A stretch of DNA of 64,000 nt from Rotaria sordida (Eukaryota; Rotifera; Eurotatoria; Philodinida; Philodinidae). The position numbers were made by a program, and so were the translations under genes. Below the pieces are notes generated by a model. That model made no database searches and was not told where the DNA came from. It worked only from the letters and a program-made list of their open reading frames with translations. The stretch lies in assembly GCA_905250125.1 (NCBI GenBank), contig CAJNOL010000334.1:94354-158353 (forward strand). Direction: 5' to 3'. This document shows, one piece after another, positions 19,174 through 29,982 of the stretch. The first letter of the stretch is position 1, and the number at the start of each line of letters is the position of its first letter.

Positions 19174-22100
19174 ATGAATGTTTCCTTACGTTCAATTAGT
19201 AAAGATGATAATGAACAATTTAAAAAAAAATCAACATTGAATCGATTTTTATCATTTAATGAAAATACATTATTATCTGTTGAAAATCATCATTATTTAA
19301 ATACAGAAGTATGTAATGATTATTTAATAATAATATAAAATCTTATTATTATTAAATTCTAGTCGATAATAAAAGAAGCTAATAATAATAATAATCTAAA
19401 CAAAAATCATTCGATATCATTTTCTTATATATGTAAACAATGTTTAAAAATTTTTGTTTGTGATTACGGACTTAATTATCATATAAATATGTCTCATCCA
19501 AATCAATCCATAATATGTTCTGATTGTAATATAAAATTTCGTACACATCGTGCACTTAAAAATCATCAACAACGTTTACATTTAATTTATTCTCAAGAGA
19601 ATTTACCTGATTATAGTTATATATCATCATATTTAGTTATTGCTTTTTCAACAAAACAATTTCCATTTATAGCTAAAAATGCATGTGAACATAAACGTTT
19701 ACCATTAGGTAATTTTTCATCAAAATTATTTCAATGTCAACAATGTTTATTATCATTTCCATGTTCAAAAACCTTAAAATATCATTTATTAAATAAACAT
19801 GAACAATATGAATATAAAATATGTCAAAATATTCTTTATGATATTATTTTACAAGTTGAACAAAATTTAACTATAAATAATGATAATAATAATAATAATG
19901 ATATTGAATCAATTAAATTTTTATTATCAAAACAAGCATCATATTTTGGACTTATTGATAAACAATTAGCAAAAAAAATTCATCATATAAAACAAGAACA
20001 ATATCGACATATATTTCCTACATGTCAACATCAAAATAGAACATGTGCTAATTTATGTTTAAATTATCTTTCATCATATAATAAACTTATACAAAATTAT
20101 TCATATAAAATAACAAATGTACCAAAAGGAAATCCATTTATACAAGGTTCTATTTTATCAAAATCATTAAATAAATCATCAATAAATAGTTCAATAATAT
20201 CTAAAGAATGTTCAAATACTAATCAAAAACGTTTATCTTTAAAACGAGTTAAATCATCATGTTCGGATGATTTATCGTCAGTACAATTGAAAAAAAAATT
20301 TCTGCCAACTATTGTACAACAATTTAAAGTAATTAAATGAAATTGGAAAAAAATAGTTTTATTCATTTGCTAATTGATTTTTCTTTGTTTAGACAAATGA
20401 AACAAAACTTATTTCTAGTGAACAATCTTCATCTATTGTAGTCTCACTGAAAAAAACCGTAACTAAAAATAATCCTACTTATGGTAAATTATTCTTTAGT
20501 TTGTATTTAATCATCATAAAAAGTTATTATTAATAGAATTTATTATTAATATGATAAGATCATGAATAAATGTATTAGACTTGAAACTAGGTTTTTTTTA
20601 ATCGAGTTTTATGGTTTGAATGTTCGAGAAAAAACGATTTGAAACTATATTCCTAGTCTGCATCAAAATTTCATTTCTCAATTTTGATCTTAAACTTCGC
20701 ACTGGACAATGAGTGATATCGAAGCATACTAAATACATTGATGATGGTCAAGGACAGTTACCCACTGATTCACAATCAAAACTAGAAATTTCGTATCTCA
20801 AAATTTCAAGTTCACTTCTATACACTGCTTCTCACTAACTATTACATCTGCTAGTCTCATACAACTTTAAAAAAACTTAGGTCTTAATAAAAAATGAATT
20901 TAAAACTACATGATTTAGTTTTTTCTATCGACAATAGTAGCTGACGATTGAAAAAGTTCTTCAAGTAAAGGTAATACTATTCTTGACTTTTTCAAGGCAA
21001 TTATGTAAATATAAAGTGGTATGCTATTTTCAAGAACATTAAATAATAAGACACGGATATTGTTCTATATTAATTGTTGTAAAATACCACATGAAATGTT
21101 TTGAAACAGTTTCCCTTTGCTTGTTAGTTCTGGTGTGTATGGGACGTGACGCACTAAATAAACGATGTTCATATTAGAAATCTCAAGAGCTATATGAATT
21201 TGACTCGATCTATTTGTGAAGCTGTATTAATAAACTCTTTCTCAAAAGAAGTAATTTGTTAGTTGATGTATGAAAAAGGGACCGATTTCAAGTCTGGAAT
21301 GTATTTATTGAAAATTGTTATGATTATTGCTTCTTTTTTTTTATTTCTTAGTACGTTCGCTCTCTTCTATGTCGAGTAATTCATCAACATCAACTCGAAC
21401 ATCCTCAAAAATTTCAAGACAACAACAATCTACAACATCATTAAAACGTAGTATATCACCAACTATTACTCTAGCAGTTGAACGTTCAGCAGAAAAACGT
21501 CGTCGACAACGTGAACAACGGAAAGCAAGAGTTTCACCATCATCTAGTGTTGTTATTATTAAAACTAATGATGATATTGAACAAGAAAATGATGATGACG
21601 ATGAAGATGATAATAATAATAATGTTGTTTCTAGAAAAAGTGAACAATCAAAACAACAACGTCGAAGTAGACAACGACAAGCATCAAATAGTTCAGTTGA
21701 ATATGTACAAATATTAAATCATGATCAACAATCAATATCATCATTAAATAATATTGAAAATTTAAAAGTTAAATCAAAAACAGATGATGAAGAAATTATT
21801 ATATGTCATTCACCACCGTCAATTAAACAAATAATTCCATCATCGAATAAAAATCAATCAGAAAAATCTGTTAATGATAATGGTATATACAAAACTAATA
21901 GTCATCAGGTAATTCTAGAATCATATTTCAACGTTGAATATAATAGCTAATTGAATTTATGGAGAAAATAGAATCTACTTCCGAGGGAACCTATTCAAAT
22001 GCCCCTTCCTTCAGCTTCAATGAGTTTTTGCCTATATATACTACATAGTGTTCAAATAAAAACCTTAAAAGGTTTGAATTTCTATCGAATTTTTAATATG

Positions 22101-24453
22101 TCTATTTTCTAGACTTCAGGCTTTTCGAAATGTGGACCCTCTAGAAAAAAATTGATAGCTTAGTCAATCTCAATAGGAACTGAAATCTTTTTAGGGTTTT
22201 TATTAGAACACTTTGTAGTATCATATAGACACAAAATCATTGAAATTGGAAGATCTAAAGATGTGCCCTCGTTAGTTTATTCTAGTGAATTAATCTTTGT
22301 AGAAGATCGTTGTATAAGATGTTTATTTAATTTTTTCCTCCATGTATATGTTATTGAAGAGAATTAAAAATAGTTAGGTAGAATGAGAATTTTATGGTTT
22401 TTTTTACTGGATTAAAGTTGATTCATTGAGAGAAAAATTTTGATAGAGGCTAAAAAAGGAAGTCCTTTAAAATAAGCTTTAGTGTAAGGAACAATGGACA
22501 ACTTTATTTTGTTTTATCCTGTTGCACAGAACAAGACATCTTGCAGAACAGACAAAGCTCCTACTTTCATTTTCTATTTTGGCGAATAGATGTCGAATTC
22601 TTCGTCATCATCTTTCAATCGACTTATTTTTCTTTCCATCGAAATAATATGAATACCTTTTAAACTAATAATACATAAAGAAAAACAATGATAAGAAGAT
22701 CTTATCTAATTATTCTGGGTTAAGACAAGTTTGGTTTTTTTTTTAATATAATTAATTGCACTCTCAGGAATTAGTTTTTGCGACGTGTTAAAGTATATAA
22801 TTTCCAATGAATTGATGTAGCACTTTGAGAGATGAAGAGTGAAATTTTTCATGTTATCTTTTTTTAAAAATTATTAATGTATCAGTTGTTGGTCTACATC
22901 TATTTTAACATTCATAATCAGATATAAAGTCAGCTAGTATTATTTTTTTTACAGTAAACTTGTAATCATTGTTGTCATTCTTCGATTTTCTTTTATTCTC
23001 ATTTCAATATTGAAGATATCTTAGTTCATTTAACTGACAATCGTGCGACTTTAGAATTTTAATCAAAAATTTATTTATTCACTATTGTGTCACTTCAGTT
23101 GGCTCACAGTGAAGTAGGTAAAACAAGAGCAAAGTTTGGTATGTCTTGTACTCAAGAGGGAAGTCCCTCAACTAATAAGTTGCTTTTGAATTGGAACTAT
23201 GTGCATCGTGTAGATTTAAATTAGCTATGAATAACCTGAAAAGAACTCTTGCTCTTAGTTTATTGCTGTGGAGACACTCTAGTTTTACAATATATTTGGA
23301 TGTGGATGCCGTTTTCTTCCGAGAAACATCAGGAAAACTGATCTTTGAATTCCGCATAGAAATTTAACACAGAGACAGACTTTAGCGAGAAGAATTTATT
23401 GTAAAAGTTTCTAGGCTTTTGATTTATCCTGAATCTGAATTAAGATCATCGAATGTACCAGATACACTTTTACCATAGTCGTATCTTAGGGTAGGAACAT
23501 TGAAAAGATCTGAAATTTTCATAATAAACTATTCTCGATAAGGCCTGTTCCTACGACGAATTACGGCATCGAGTTAAAAAAAATACTGTTAAACTGCAGT
23601 ATCTCCACACCAATAAGCTAAGAGTCCGAACTCTATTCAGGACATTCATAGTTCACTCGAGTCTATAAAATGCATATAGTCATGACTCAAAAGCGACTAA
23701 TCACTTGTGAGACTTTCTTGTTCAGCTCTGATGAAAATATTTCATGTAGTACATTTCTGTATTTTAATTACAACTATCTCAATTCAAACTATTAGAAAGT
23801 ATCATTTATCAAAAAATCTTTTAAGCAAAGTTTTGTAGAATCGATATTTGGCTTCTTTTTTGACATATATTTACAAATGATAGAAACCTGTTCTAATTCA
23901 AATATGTCAAGTTAAAAAAAAAACCAATAGTTTTTGAAAAATTTCGTCTCCATGTAAAGAATAGCTATTCGAAAAATATTTACAGTCTTTAATTCGTTTC
24001 AGTTCTAACTTGTTATAATTCGCGATGTTTTAGAAAATTTAATTTTCTACAGCAAAACAAAATCAAAAACTACCCTAATGTATCATTCTGAGAGATTATA
24101 AATGGCAAAAAAAAGAGCTTATGTTGTTTAGTACAAATAAATCATTTTAATTTATTCAAATATTTGTTCACAACTATTTTTATCTTCTTCAATAATATCT
24201 AAGTATCCAACAGAGAAGAAAATATATAGATAATTGACGTCGTTCAAGAGAACGATTAAAATTCAAATACTTATTTATTTTTCATTTTTAGACACCTGAT
24301 TATGATGAAAATGTTCGTGTTCGTTGTAAAGTTTGTGGTGAAATACTTCAAGGACGAAGCCGTTTTTCACAACATGTATTAACAATGCATTCACATCTTG
24401 TAAAAAATAATATAGCCAATATAAAACAACAGCCGACTACGGTAGTTCGATGA
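19174..24453 (+). CDS. Four-finger C2H2 zinc-finger protein
   Basis: Probable nuclear DNA-binding protein of about 636 residues from five exons: 19174-19308, 19363-20328, 20393-20483, 21352-21908 and 24292-24453, phase-consistent. Classical C-x2-C-x12-H-x4-H fingers lie at about residues 67-90, 95-118, 168-191 and 593-618; the last is alone in exon 5, next to the C-terminus. Between fingers 2 and 3 is a conserved-looking block (FSTKQFPFIAKNACE) that should serve as a family tag. The middle is low complexity, Ser/Asn/Gln-rich with basic and acidic runs, probably disordered. The overlapping ATG at 19143 is out of frame and ends quickly, so 19174 is taken as start. I cannot name the orthologue. 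Introns 3 (868 bp) and 4 (2383 bp) hold inserted elements. Confidence 0.85.
20577..21297. mobile_element. 0.72 kb non-autonomous DNA transposon with 8-bp target duplication
   Basis: The identical octamer AATGTATT flanks the insertion at 20569-20576 and 21298-21305. Just inside are inverted ends, AGACTTGAAAC on the left and its counterpart (AGACTTGAAA after reverse complement) on the right, with two extra bases. An 8-bp duplication is typical of hAT-type transposition. No transposase frame is present. It sits in intron 3 of the C2H2 gene. Confidence 0.75.
21976..22276. mobile_element. MITE-like element, family A copy 2
   Basis: Short copy (about 300 bp) with the same inverted ends as 8606-9022 and 38416-39005: left TTTTTGCCTATATATACTACATAGTGTT, right the reverse complement of a TTTTGTGTCTATATGATACTACAAAGTG-like end. 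It lies in intron 4 of the C2H2 gene. Confidence 0.7.
23163..23714. repeat. Imperfect long palindrome (foldback), intron 4 of the C2H2 gene
   Basis: The left arm from 23163 and the reverse complement of the right arm ending near 23714 align over about 180 bp. Shared blocks include GCTTTTGA, TCTTAG, TTATTG and TGTGGAGA; the match ends at a GATGCCG block. The spacer is about 200 bp. Arms have diverged, so the insertion is old. Confidence 0.7.
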
Positions 24454-24833
24454 GATATACACAATGCTCTATATTAAAGATTAGTTCGTCTTTCGTTTTT
24501 TCAAAGCTATTTGACTGAAGTTGATTTTAAAATATCGAAAAAACTGAACACAAAACTTCTTCAATAAGAATGCCAGGTTATCAAAAAAAAAAAAACAATG
24601 TTTGCAACTGTTTTCTTTTCCTTGTGTTTTCTGGATTTTGTTTGTGGCCTTTTTTTTGTGCGTATGTCAATAAAATGATATGAATGAACTACTTTTTTTT
24701 TTTATTACGACAGAGATAGATGATGGAGGCGAAAACAATGAGGTTTGAATGAGCAAGAGCAGACCGTGTCTTATCCGGTGTCGAAGGACTGATGGGGAGG
24801 CATCTCACCGAAGACCGAGTAGGTCTTCCCAGA

Positions 24834-24878
24834 ATTTGTGGTTCTTCCATGTATTTGTGGTTCTTCCATGTATTTGTG
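24834..24878. repeat. 19-nt tandem repeat, two copies
   Basis: GTGGTTCTTCCATGTATTT occurs twice in a row (about 24838 and 24857) in a GC-richer patch downstream of the C2H2 gene. No other function is seen. Confidence 0.85.
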
Positions 24879-25537
24879 TCTGTGCTCTCAAAGATAGATG
24901 TTCGCTCTCACGGAGTTTTAAGTCATTCCTTTGAAAGAGAAAGTCTAGATAAAACACTGTGACCAGACTCAAACACTTGTTTCTCATTCTACTAGATTAA
25001 TAAATCTATGCAATGCATTCAAAGTCTAGTATAAAAGTCAATATTTTCACCGACTCACAGTAATATTTGTCCATTGAGACAGATTTTCAAGACGTTTTTG
25101 AGAAGGTAATGACTTTTTTTATGACTAAATGCTGAATCGTATTTAAGTGATGACTCGAACTTGCATTCCTTCGTTACAATTAAGATAGAACTATGCAAGA
25201 AACTTAACTTAGATCATCTGGAAATTTCTACCAATAATTTTCTATGTCTTCATTATACAAACATACATAACCTTTAAATATTTTCAGCACCGTGCACCAT
25301 CTGCGCACTAATAGAATTGTTTTTTTTTGTGCACACAGCTGCTCGGATGTCATTCTCTTCTCGGTAAAGCAGATCGAAAACGCTTCCTTTGAAGATCAAA
25401 ATTTGTCGAAAACAAACGTTGACATGTTTCTTTAAGTGCACGTATTTTGAAACGAATTGCCATTTCTTTTCTAATCTACATCGGTGTTAAAAGCTAAAAA
25501 ATTTGATTTCGAAACAAAAAGCAAGTGTTTCATATAC

Positions 25538-25600
25538 ATGGCATTCGGAAAAAGTCGTCGTCTGCCTTCACCAATTGTCGATGCCAGAATTAAAGAGGCG
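25538..25600 (+). other. Orphan first-exon-like ORF
   Basis: An ATG at 25538 opens a 21-codon frame (MAFGKSRRLPSPIVDARIKE) with codon use like a real exon. A GTGAGT donor-like string begins at about 25599. The 5' flank could be an untranslated leader. No downstream plus-strand exon fits: the next 0.9 kb is a long palindrome and after that comes PRUNE1 on the minus strand. It is either a chance frame, a tiny peptide, or the remnant of a gene whose rest was lost. Confidence 0.3.
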
Positions 25601-25648
25601 TGAGTATAGCGCCAATAATTCAAGGAAACAAGAAGTTATGAATATATA

Positions 25649-26490
25649 GTTTTCATTAACCGATAAAGGACTCTAAGGAATGTAAACGTATAGAGAAATC
25701 AAGGATTATAGTACTCTCTACAATACTTTATTTATGAAATTTGTTAAAGAATAGGCTCATTAGAATATATGAGATCTGAATCAATCGGATTGAAATTTGT
25801 AGAGTACATAGCCCAAAGGTAGTTCAATCTGTCTTGAAAATTTCACCGAAAAATCCCTTAACGGACTTGAATGACATAGACGTCATTAGTATTCCCAGCA
25901 AAAGACTCCAGTGTACGTTCTATTTGAGCTAATGGGCTCATCTTTTGTATGGATAAATATCGTAGCCTAGAATTCAATTCAATGCAGTAACATCATAACT
26001 CATTCACAGGAATGAGGAAAATGCAACAAAACACTAATTTTTAACCTCTACAACTTTCAGAGTAGAACACGCCGGCTTTCTTGGAGAAAAATATAATCCC
26101 TAGTAGTATTTTCGTCGATTTTCCTCATTTGTGCGAGCAAGTTATGACGTGATCGCATTGTATTGAAGTCTAGACTACGATATTCGTTCACACAAAAGAT
26201 CAGTCCATTAACTCAAATAGGACGTGCATCGAGACCTTCTACAGAACGAGCTGATAACTTCGGTACTGCTGAAATCCTCTGAGAGTTTTTTTCGATGAAA
26301 TTTTTAGGGCACATTAGACTACCGTTGGATTACATACACTACAAATTTAAATCCGATTCATTCAGATTTCATAATCCAACGAGTCTATTCTTTAAGCAAT
26401 ATCGCAAATAAAATTTTCTGAAGAGTACGACAAGCTTTGATTTCTGTATACTCTCATATCCCTGAGGTTCCTCTATCGATTAATGAAAAC
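25649..26490. repeat. 0.84 kb near-complete palindrome
   Basis: Begins GTTTTCATTAACCGATA and ends with its inverted counterpart (reverse complement GTTTTCATTAATCGATA). The arms, each close to 400 bp, align almost continuously. Matching blocks include AGAAATCAA, TTTATTT, AAAGAATAG, CTGAATVAATCGGATT, ATCTTTTGT, AATATCGTAG and GAGGAAAAT. The loop is only about 50 bp, centred near 26070. No protein is encoded. Confidence 0.85.
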
Positions 26491-26755
26491 CACATATTTA
26501 CAATTTCTTGAATTATTTGCATCATTTATCAAATGACTAGAGTAGAATGAAATGTAAAGCTATTGATCTTATATGTAGAAAAATAAAACAACTTGAATAA
26601 ATTATAATTCATATTTAAAATTTTTATTTATCAAAATATTCTAGCATTTAAACTTATAACAAAAAAAGTGAATTCAAATTTCAAAAACATTTAGTTGCAT
26701 AACTAAAACATAATGGAGTTAAACGGATTGATAAAAATATCGAAGATGAATTTGA

Positions 26756-29700
26756 TTAAATAAAATCTCTGATAAATTTTTCAATAAATGGTAATATTTG
26801 TTTACGAGATGCATGAACATTTTTTTGATCAAAAAATTTAATATGTTGGTGATTCATCGGTAAAGTACGTTCATGTAAATTAAGTTTAAGTTCTTTCCTT
26901 TGAATATATTCATAAATCGGTTGTATGTATTCAATTTTTTTAATATAAAAACCTAATTGACGTTTTGTTTCTTCGTTCTTAATTTCTACAGAAGTCATAA
27001 TAACACCATCAGCATTATCATTTTTTAATAAAAATTCATTTATATCGTTCATTGTTTTTAACTCTCCAATTAATTTCTAAGAAAAGACAAAGGTGAAATA
27101 ATAAGAATATATTAACTAATCTTCCCCACAGAATAGAAATCCAATTTCAAGCTGATAATCTTCCAAATGTAATAGAATCCCACTTTAGCTGAATGAACGC
27201 AAAATAGTCATGTAAATCATCTTCAATACTGTTACCGTTTTAGGATTATACATAGTCTAGAAATGAAACGAAGTAAATTTTTATTAAGGTAACAGAAATA
27301 TAAACAAATCTTTAACTGAAAAATGAAACATCTCACAAAACTGAACGATGATCGATTGAAATTACATGACCAATTTTTGGACTCAAAAAAAGTGCTAGTA
27401 TGAGATGAGTGCAATATACATTATCGAAACATTCATAAGATCTGAACTACCTGTTTCACAAGAATGAGAAACTCTCATTTGGTAGTAAAAAGTTTATTTT
27501 ATAATTCTTTCAAGCTAATTGAAATAGATCTTCTTGTGTTTCTGAACTGTACAAAAGTGTTGATAGATGCCTCATAGATGTTTTTTCTCAACTTCTCCAA
27601 AGCTCAATTATTTTTCAAAGCAAAATATTAAAGGTGGGGGTCCGTCATACAACACACCCTCAAATTTAGTCAGTTTATAGGAAGTCCCTCCAAGTATCTG
27701 AATATTACTGTATCGTTTGGATTGGATAAGATCTAACAGAGGTTATGAAATTTACAAAATTTGATGTCAGCAGAAGAAGTAATCCTCATCAAGTCTCCTA
27801 CTCGTACAATGTCTTTCAGAAAATTTTTCTTTCAGAAGAAATGTCATTCTTCTAAAATTGAAGGCACCACAATGCGTCAGAAGATGAAGTCCAGCATACC
27901 ATGATAAATAGAGGTTTTGTGAAACGTTAAATTTTAAGTTTTAGCATTATTCGTTTTCAATGAAATTTTGTATGTACAAGTGCCTGATCATCAGGTATAT
28001 TATCTCCAAATTACACGACAATTGGATGTTGTATTGAAGAAATATAAAAACAATTAATCCGTGCCATAATTTTGATATAACATAGAATATGCAAAAATCA
28101 CTGAAAACATCGACATTTTAATTCTAAAATACCATTATTTTCAGCGATCTTTTTCATCTTCTAAACTATATCAAAATTACCAAAAAAAAATTTTATATTT
28201 CTTCAATACAGCGTCCAATTTGGGTAGACACTTGTACATACAAACTTTCATTCAAAACAAGTCATGCTAAAGCGTATAACTTCACAGCCTCTATTTTTCA
28301 TAGTATGCTAAACCTCACTCTCAAACATATATCTTAGAGCCTTGAACTTCAGGAGAACGACATTTCTTCTGAAAGAAAAATTTCCTGAAAAGCATTGTAA
28401 GAGTAGGAGATTTAATAAGGATTACTTTTTTCTACTGACATCAAATAAGCAAATTCCCTAACTTCTGTTAGATCTTATTCAATCCAAAAGATATTATAAT
28501 ATTCTGACATTTGAAAGTTTTCTCTGCAAGCGAACCAAATTTGAGAGCATATTGTAGGGGGTATCTCTCTTAAGATGCACGAAATATTGATGACAGATGA
28601 ACATGTGAATGAGAAAAGTAGCGTAATGAACGCATTACTCAAGTTATCTGATAACATGGAACTAGAAACGTATAGAAGTCAATTCTTGGTCCATCGAGAA
28701 CTATCAAAGTTCTCAGACAGTTTGAAAACTTCAATTTATCGAATCTTGTGCACTTCTGTGCTTGCAAGCGGAATCGAATCATAGCTACAAGACAAAAAAA
28801 GTTGATCGCAATAGAAGCCCATCTAAAATTTTGACTTGCGAAATAAGTTCAAAATTCAGTGAACTACTATTCTATGAGAAGGCTTACTTCAACTGTATAA
28901 TTCGTTGGTAAGCTGGACATAATAAGACGCAAATTTGGTGTAACAATTTGTTTAGCATCTTTTTGTAATAAATCTTGAACCGATAATCCTATATATTTAA
29001 TTTTTAAATATATTTTTATTTGTTTAAAAAATTTCATTTACCTGTTACATCACAAGAACTTTGTCTTAAATTTCAATATAATTCTGAATCATCAGCAGAG
29101 TGTGAACGAAAATTTTGAAGCTTTGCATAGATTTGCCAATCTTTTTCTGTTGTTTTACCAGCACTTGGTGAAAAATTAATTGTATCAAATAAAATTGGTC
29201 CTTGAAGAAAGAAAAGAAAAATAAGTTTTTTTCTTAAATTTCTTTTGTTTATTTAATTACCAGTTAATAAATATGCAATTTCTTCTGTCATTTGAAAATT
29301 TGATGTAAGTAATTTTTCAGCAATTAATGTACAACATGAACCAACTAGTTCAATTTTAATTGCCGATGAACTGATTCATAAAACAAAATAAAAGAATTTT
29401 TATTTGAACAAACAAAAAACAATTGTTTTTTCAATACTTTTGTAAAATAATTGAATCTTCTTTTATTTGATGATGATCAATTATTTCTATTACAACTTTA
29501 TTTAATTGTGAACGTAAATAATGATGATCAACAAGAATTATTTCAAGTTTTTTCTTATCATATAATTCATTTAAATTAATATCATCAATAAATATAACAT
29601 TTGAATAATTTTCTTTCAGAAACCAACGAATTTCAGTACGTAAACGAAATGTTGATGGATTAGTATTCATTATAGGTAAATAAAGAATTTCATTTTGATT

Positions 29701-29982
29701 TGAACAAGTCTAATTTTGAAAACTCAATGATTAAATTCAATAATTTTATTTTATTTAACATACAATATGAAGAAAATATGCATAGACGCAAGCACTTATA
29801 GTTGAATCCAAATCACAAGATTCATTACCCAAAACGATTCGTATCAGACGAAATCGATTAATGTTAGTCTTTTAATTGAATATAGATATATTTTCAATTA
29901 ATAATGAGCAATATTTTTCTATCACAATGTATTGATTTTCAAGTTTTCGTATTCTCAAAATGAATTTTTCGATATAGTACAT
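26756..29982 (-). CDS. PRUNE1: PRUNE1-like DHH phosphoesterase with an in-frame TGA (possible pseudogene)
   Basis: Prune proteins are DHH-family exopolyphosphatase/phosphodiesterases. Seven exons in phase: 29982-29926, 29868-29764, 29709-29438, 29370-29261, 29200-29042, 28988-28888, 27076-26756 (375 codons including stop). Motifs: RIVLGNESCDLDSTIS (motif I), FIDDINL, then ILVDHHYL (DHH motif III), IEIIDHH, IELVGSCCTLIAEKLL, then the DHHA2-type C-terminal part (LSVQDLLQKDAK; final exon SRKQILPFIEKFI). The long C-terminal extension of vertebrate PRUNE1 is missing, as is usual outside vertebrates. Codon 224 is TGA (minus strand 29075-29073), at a point where the family continues uninterrupted into LRQSSCDVTG. 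Both splice phases around it are intact, so it is a nonsense change, a null allele or a base-call error. The last intron (1811 bp) contains a long foldback element. Confidence 0.85.
27642..28556. mobile_element. 0.9 kb foldback element in the PRUNE1 intron
   Basis: Two arms of about 430 bp are inverted copies. Left blocks CTCAAATTT, TTTGGATTGGATAAGATCTAACAGA, TTTGATGTCAG and TTTTTCTTTCAGAAGAAATGTC recur in reverse complement in the right arm. The inner arms also pair (TTTTGATATA, TTTTCAGCGAT), with the centre near 28125. Direct GGGGGT hexamers at 27636-27641 and 28557-28562 may be a target-site duplication. No transposase. Confidence 0.85.

Noticed and set aside
21478..21717. 79-codon Met/Lys-rich frame
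   Set aside because: Out-of-frame shadow of exon 4 of the C2H2 gene.
29073..29075. TGA in PRUNE1 as a selenocysteine codon
   Set aside because: PRUNE1 is not a known selenoprotein, the position is not catalytic, and no SECIS-like structure was recognised downstream.
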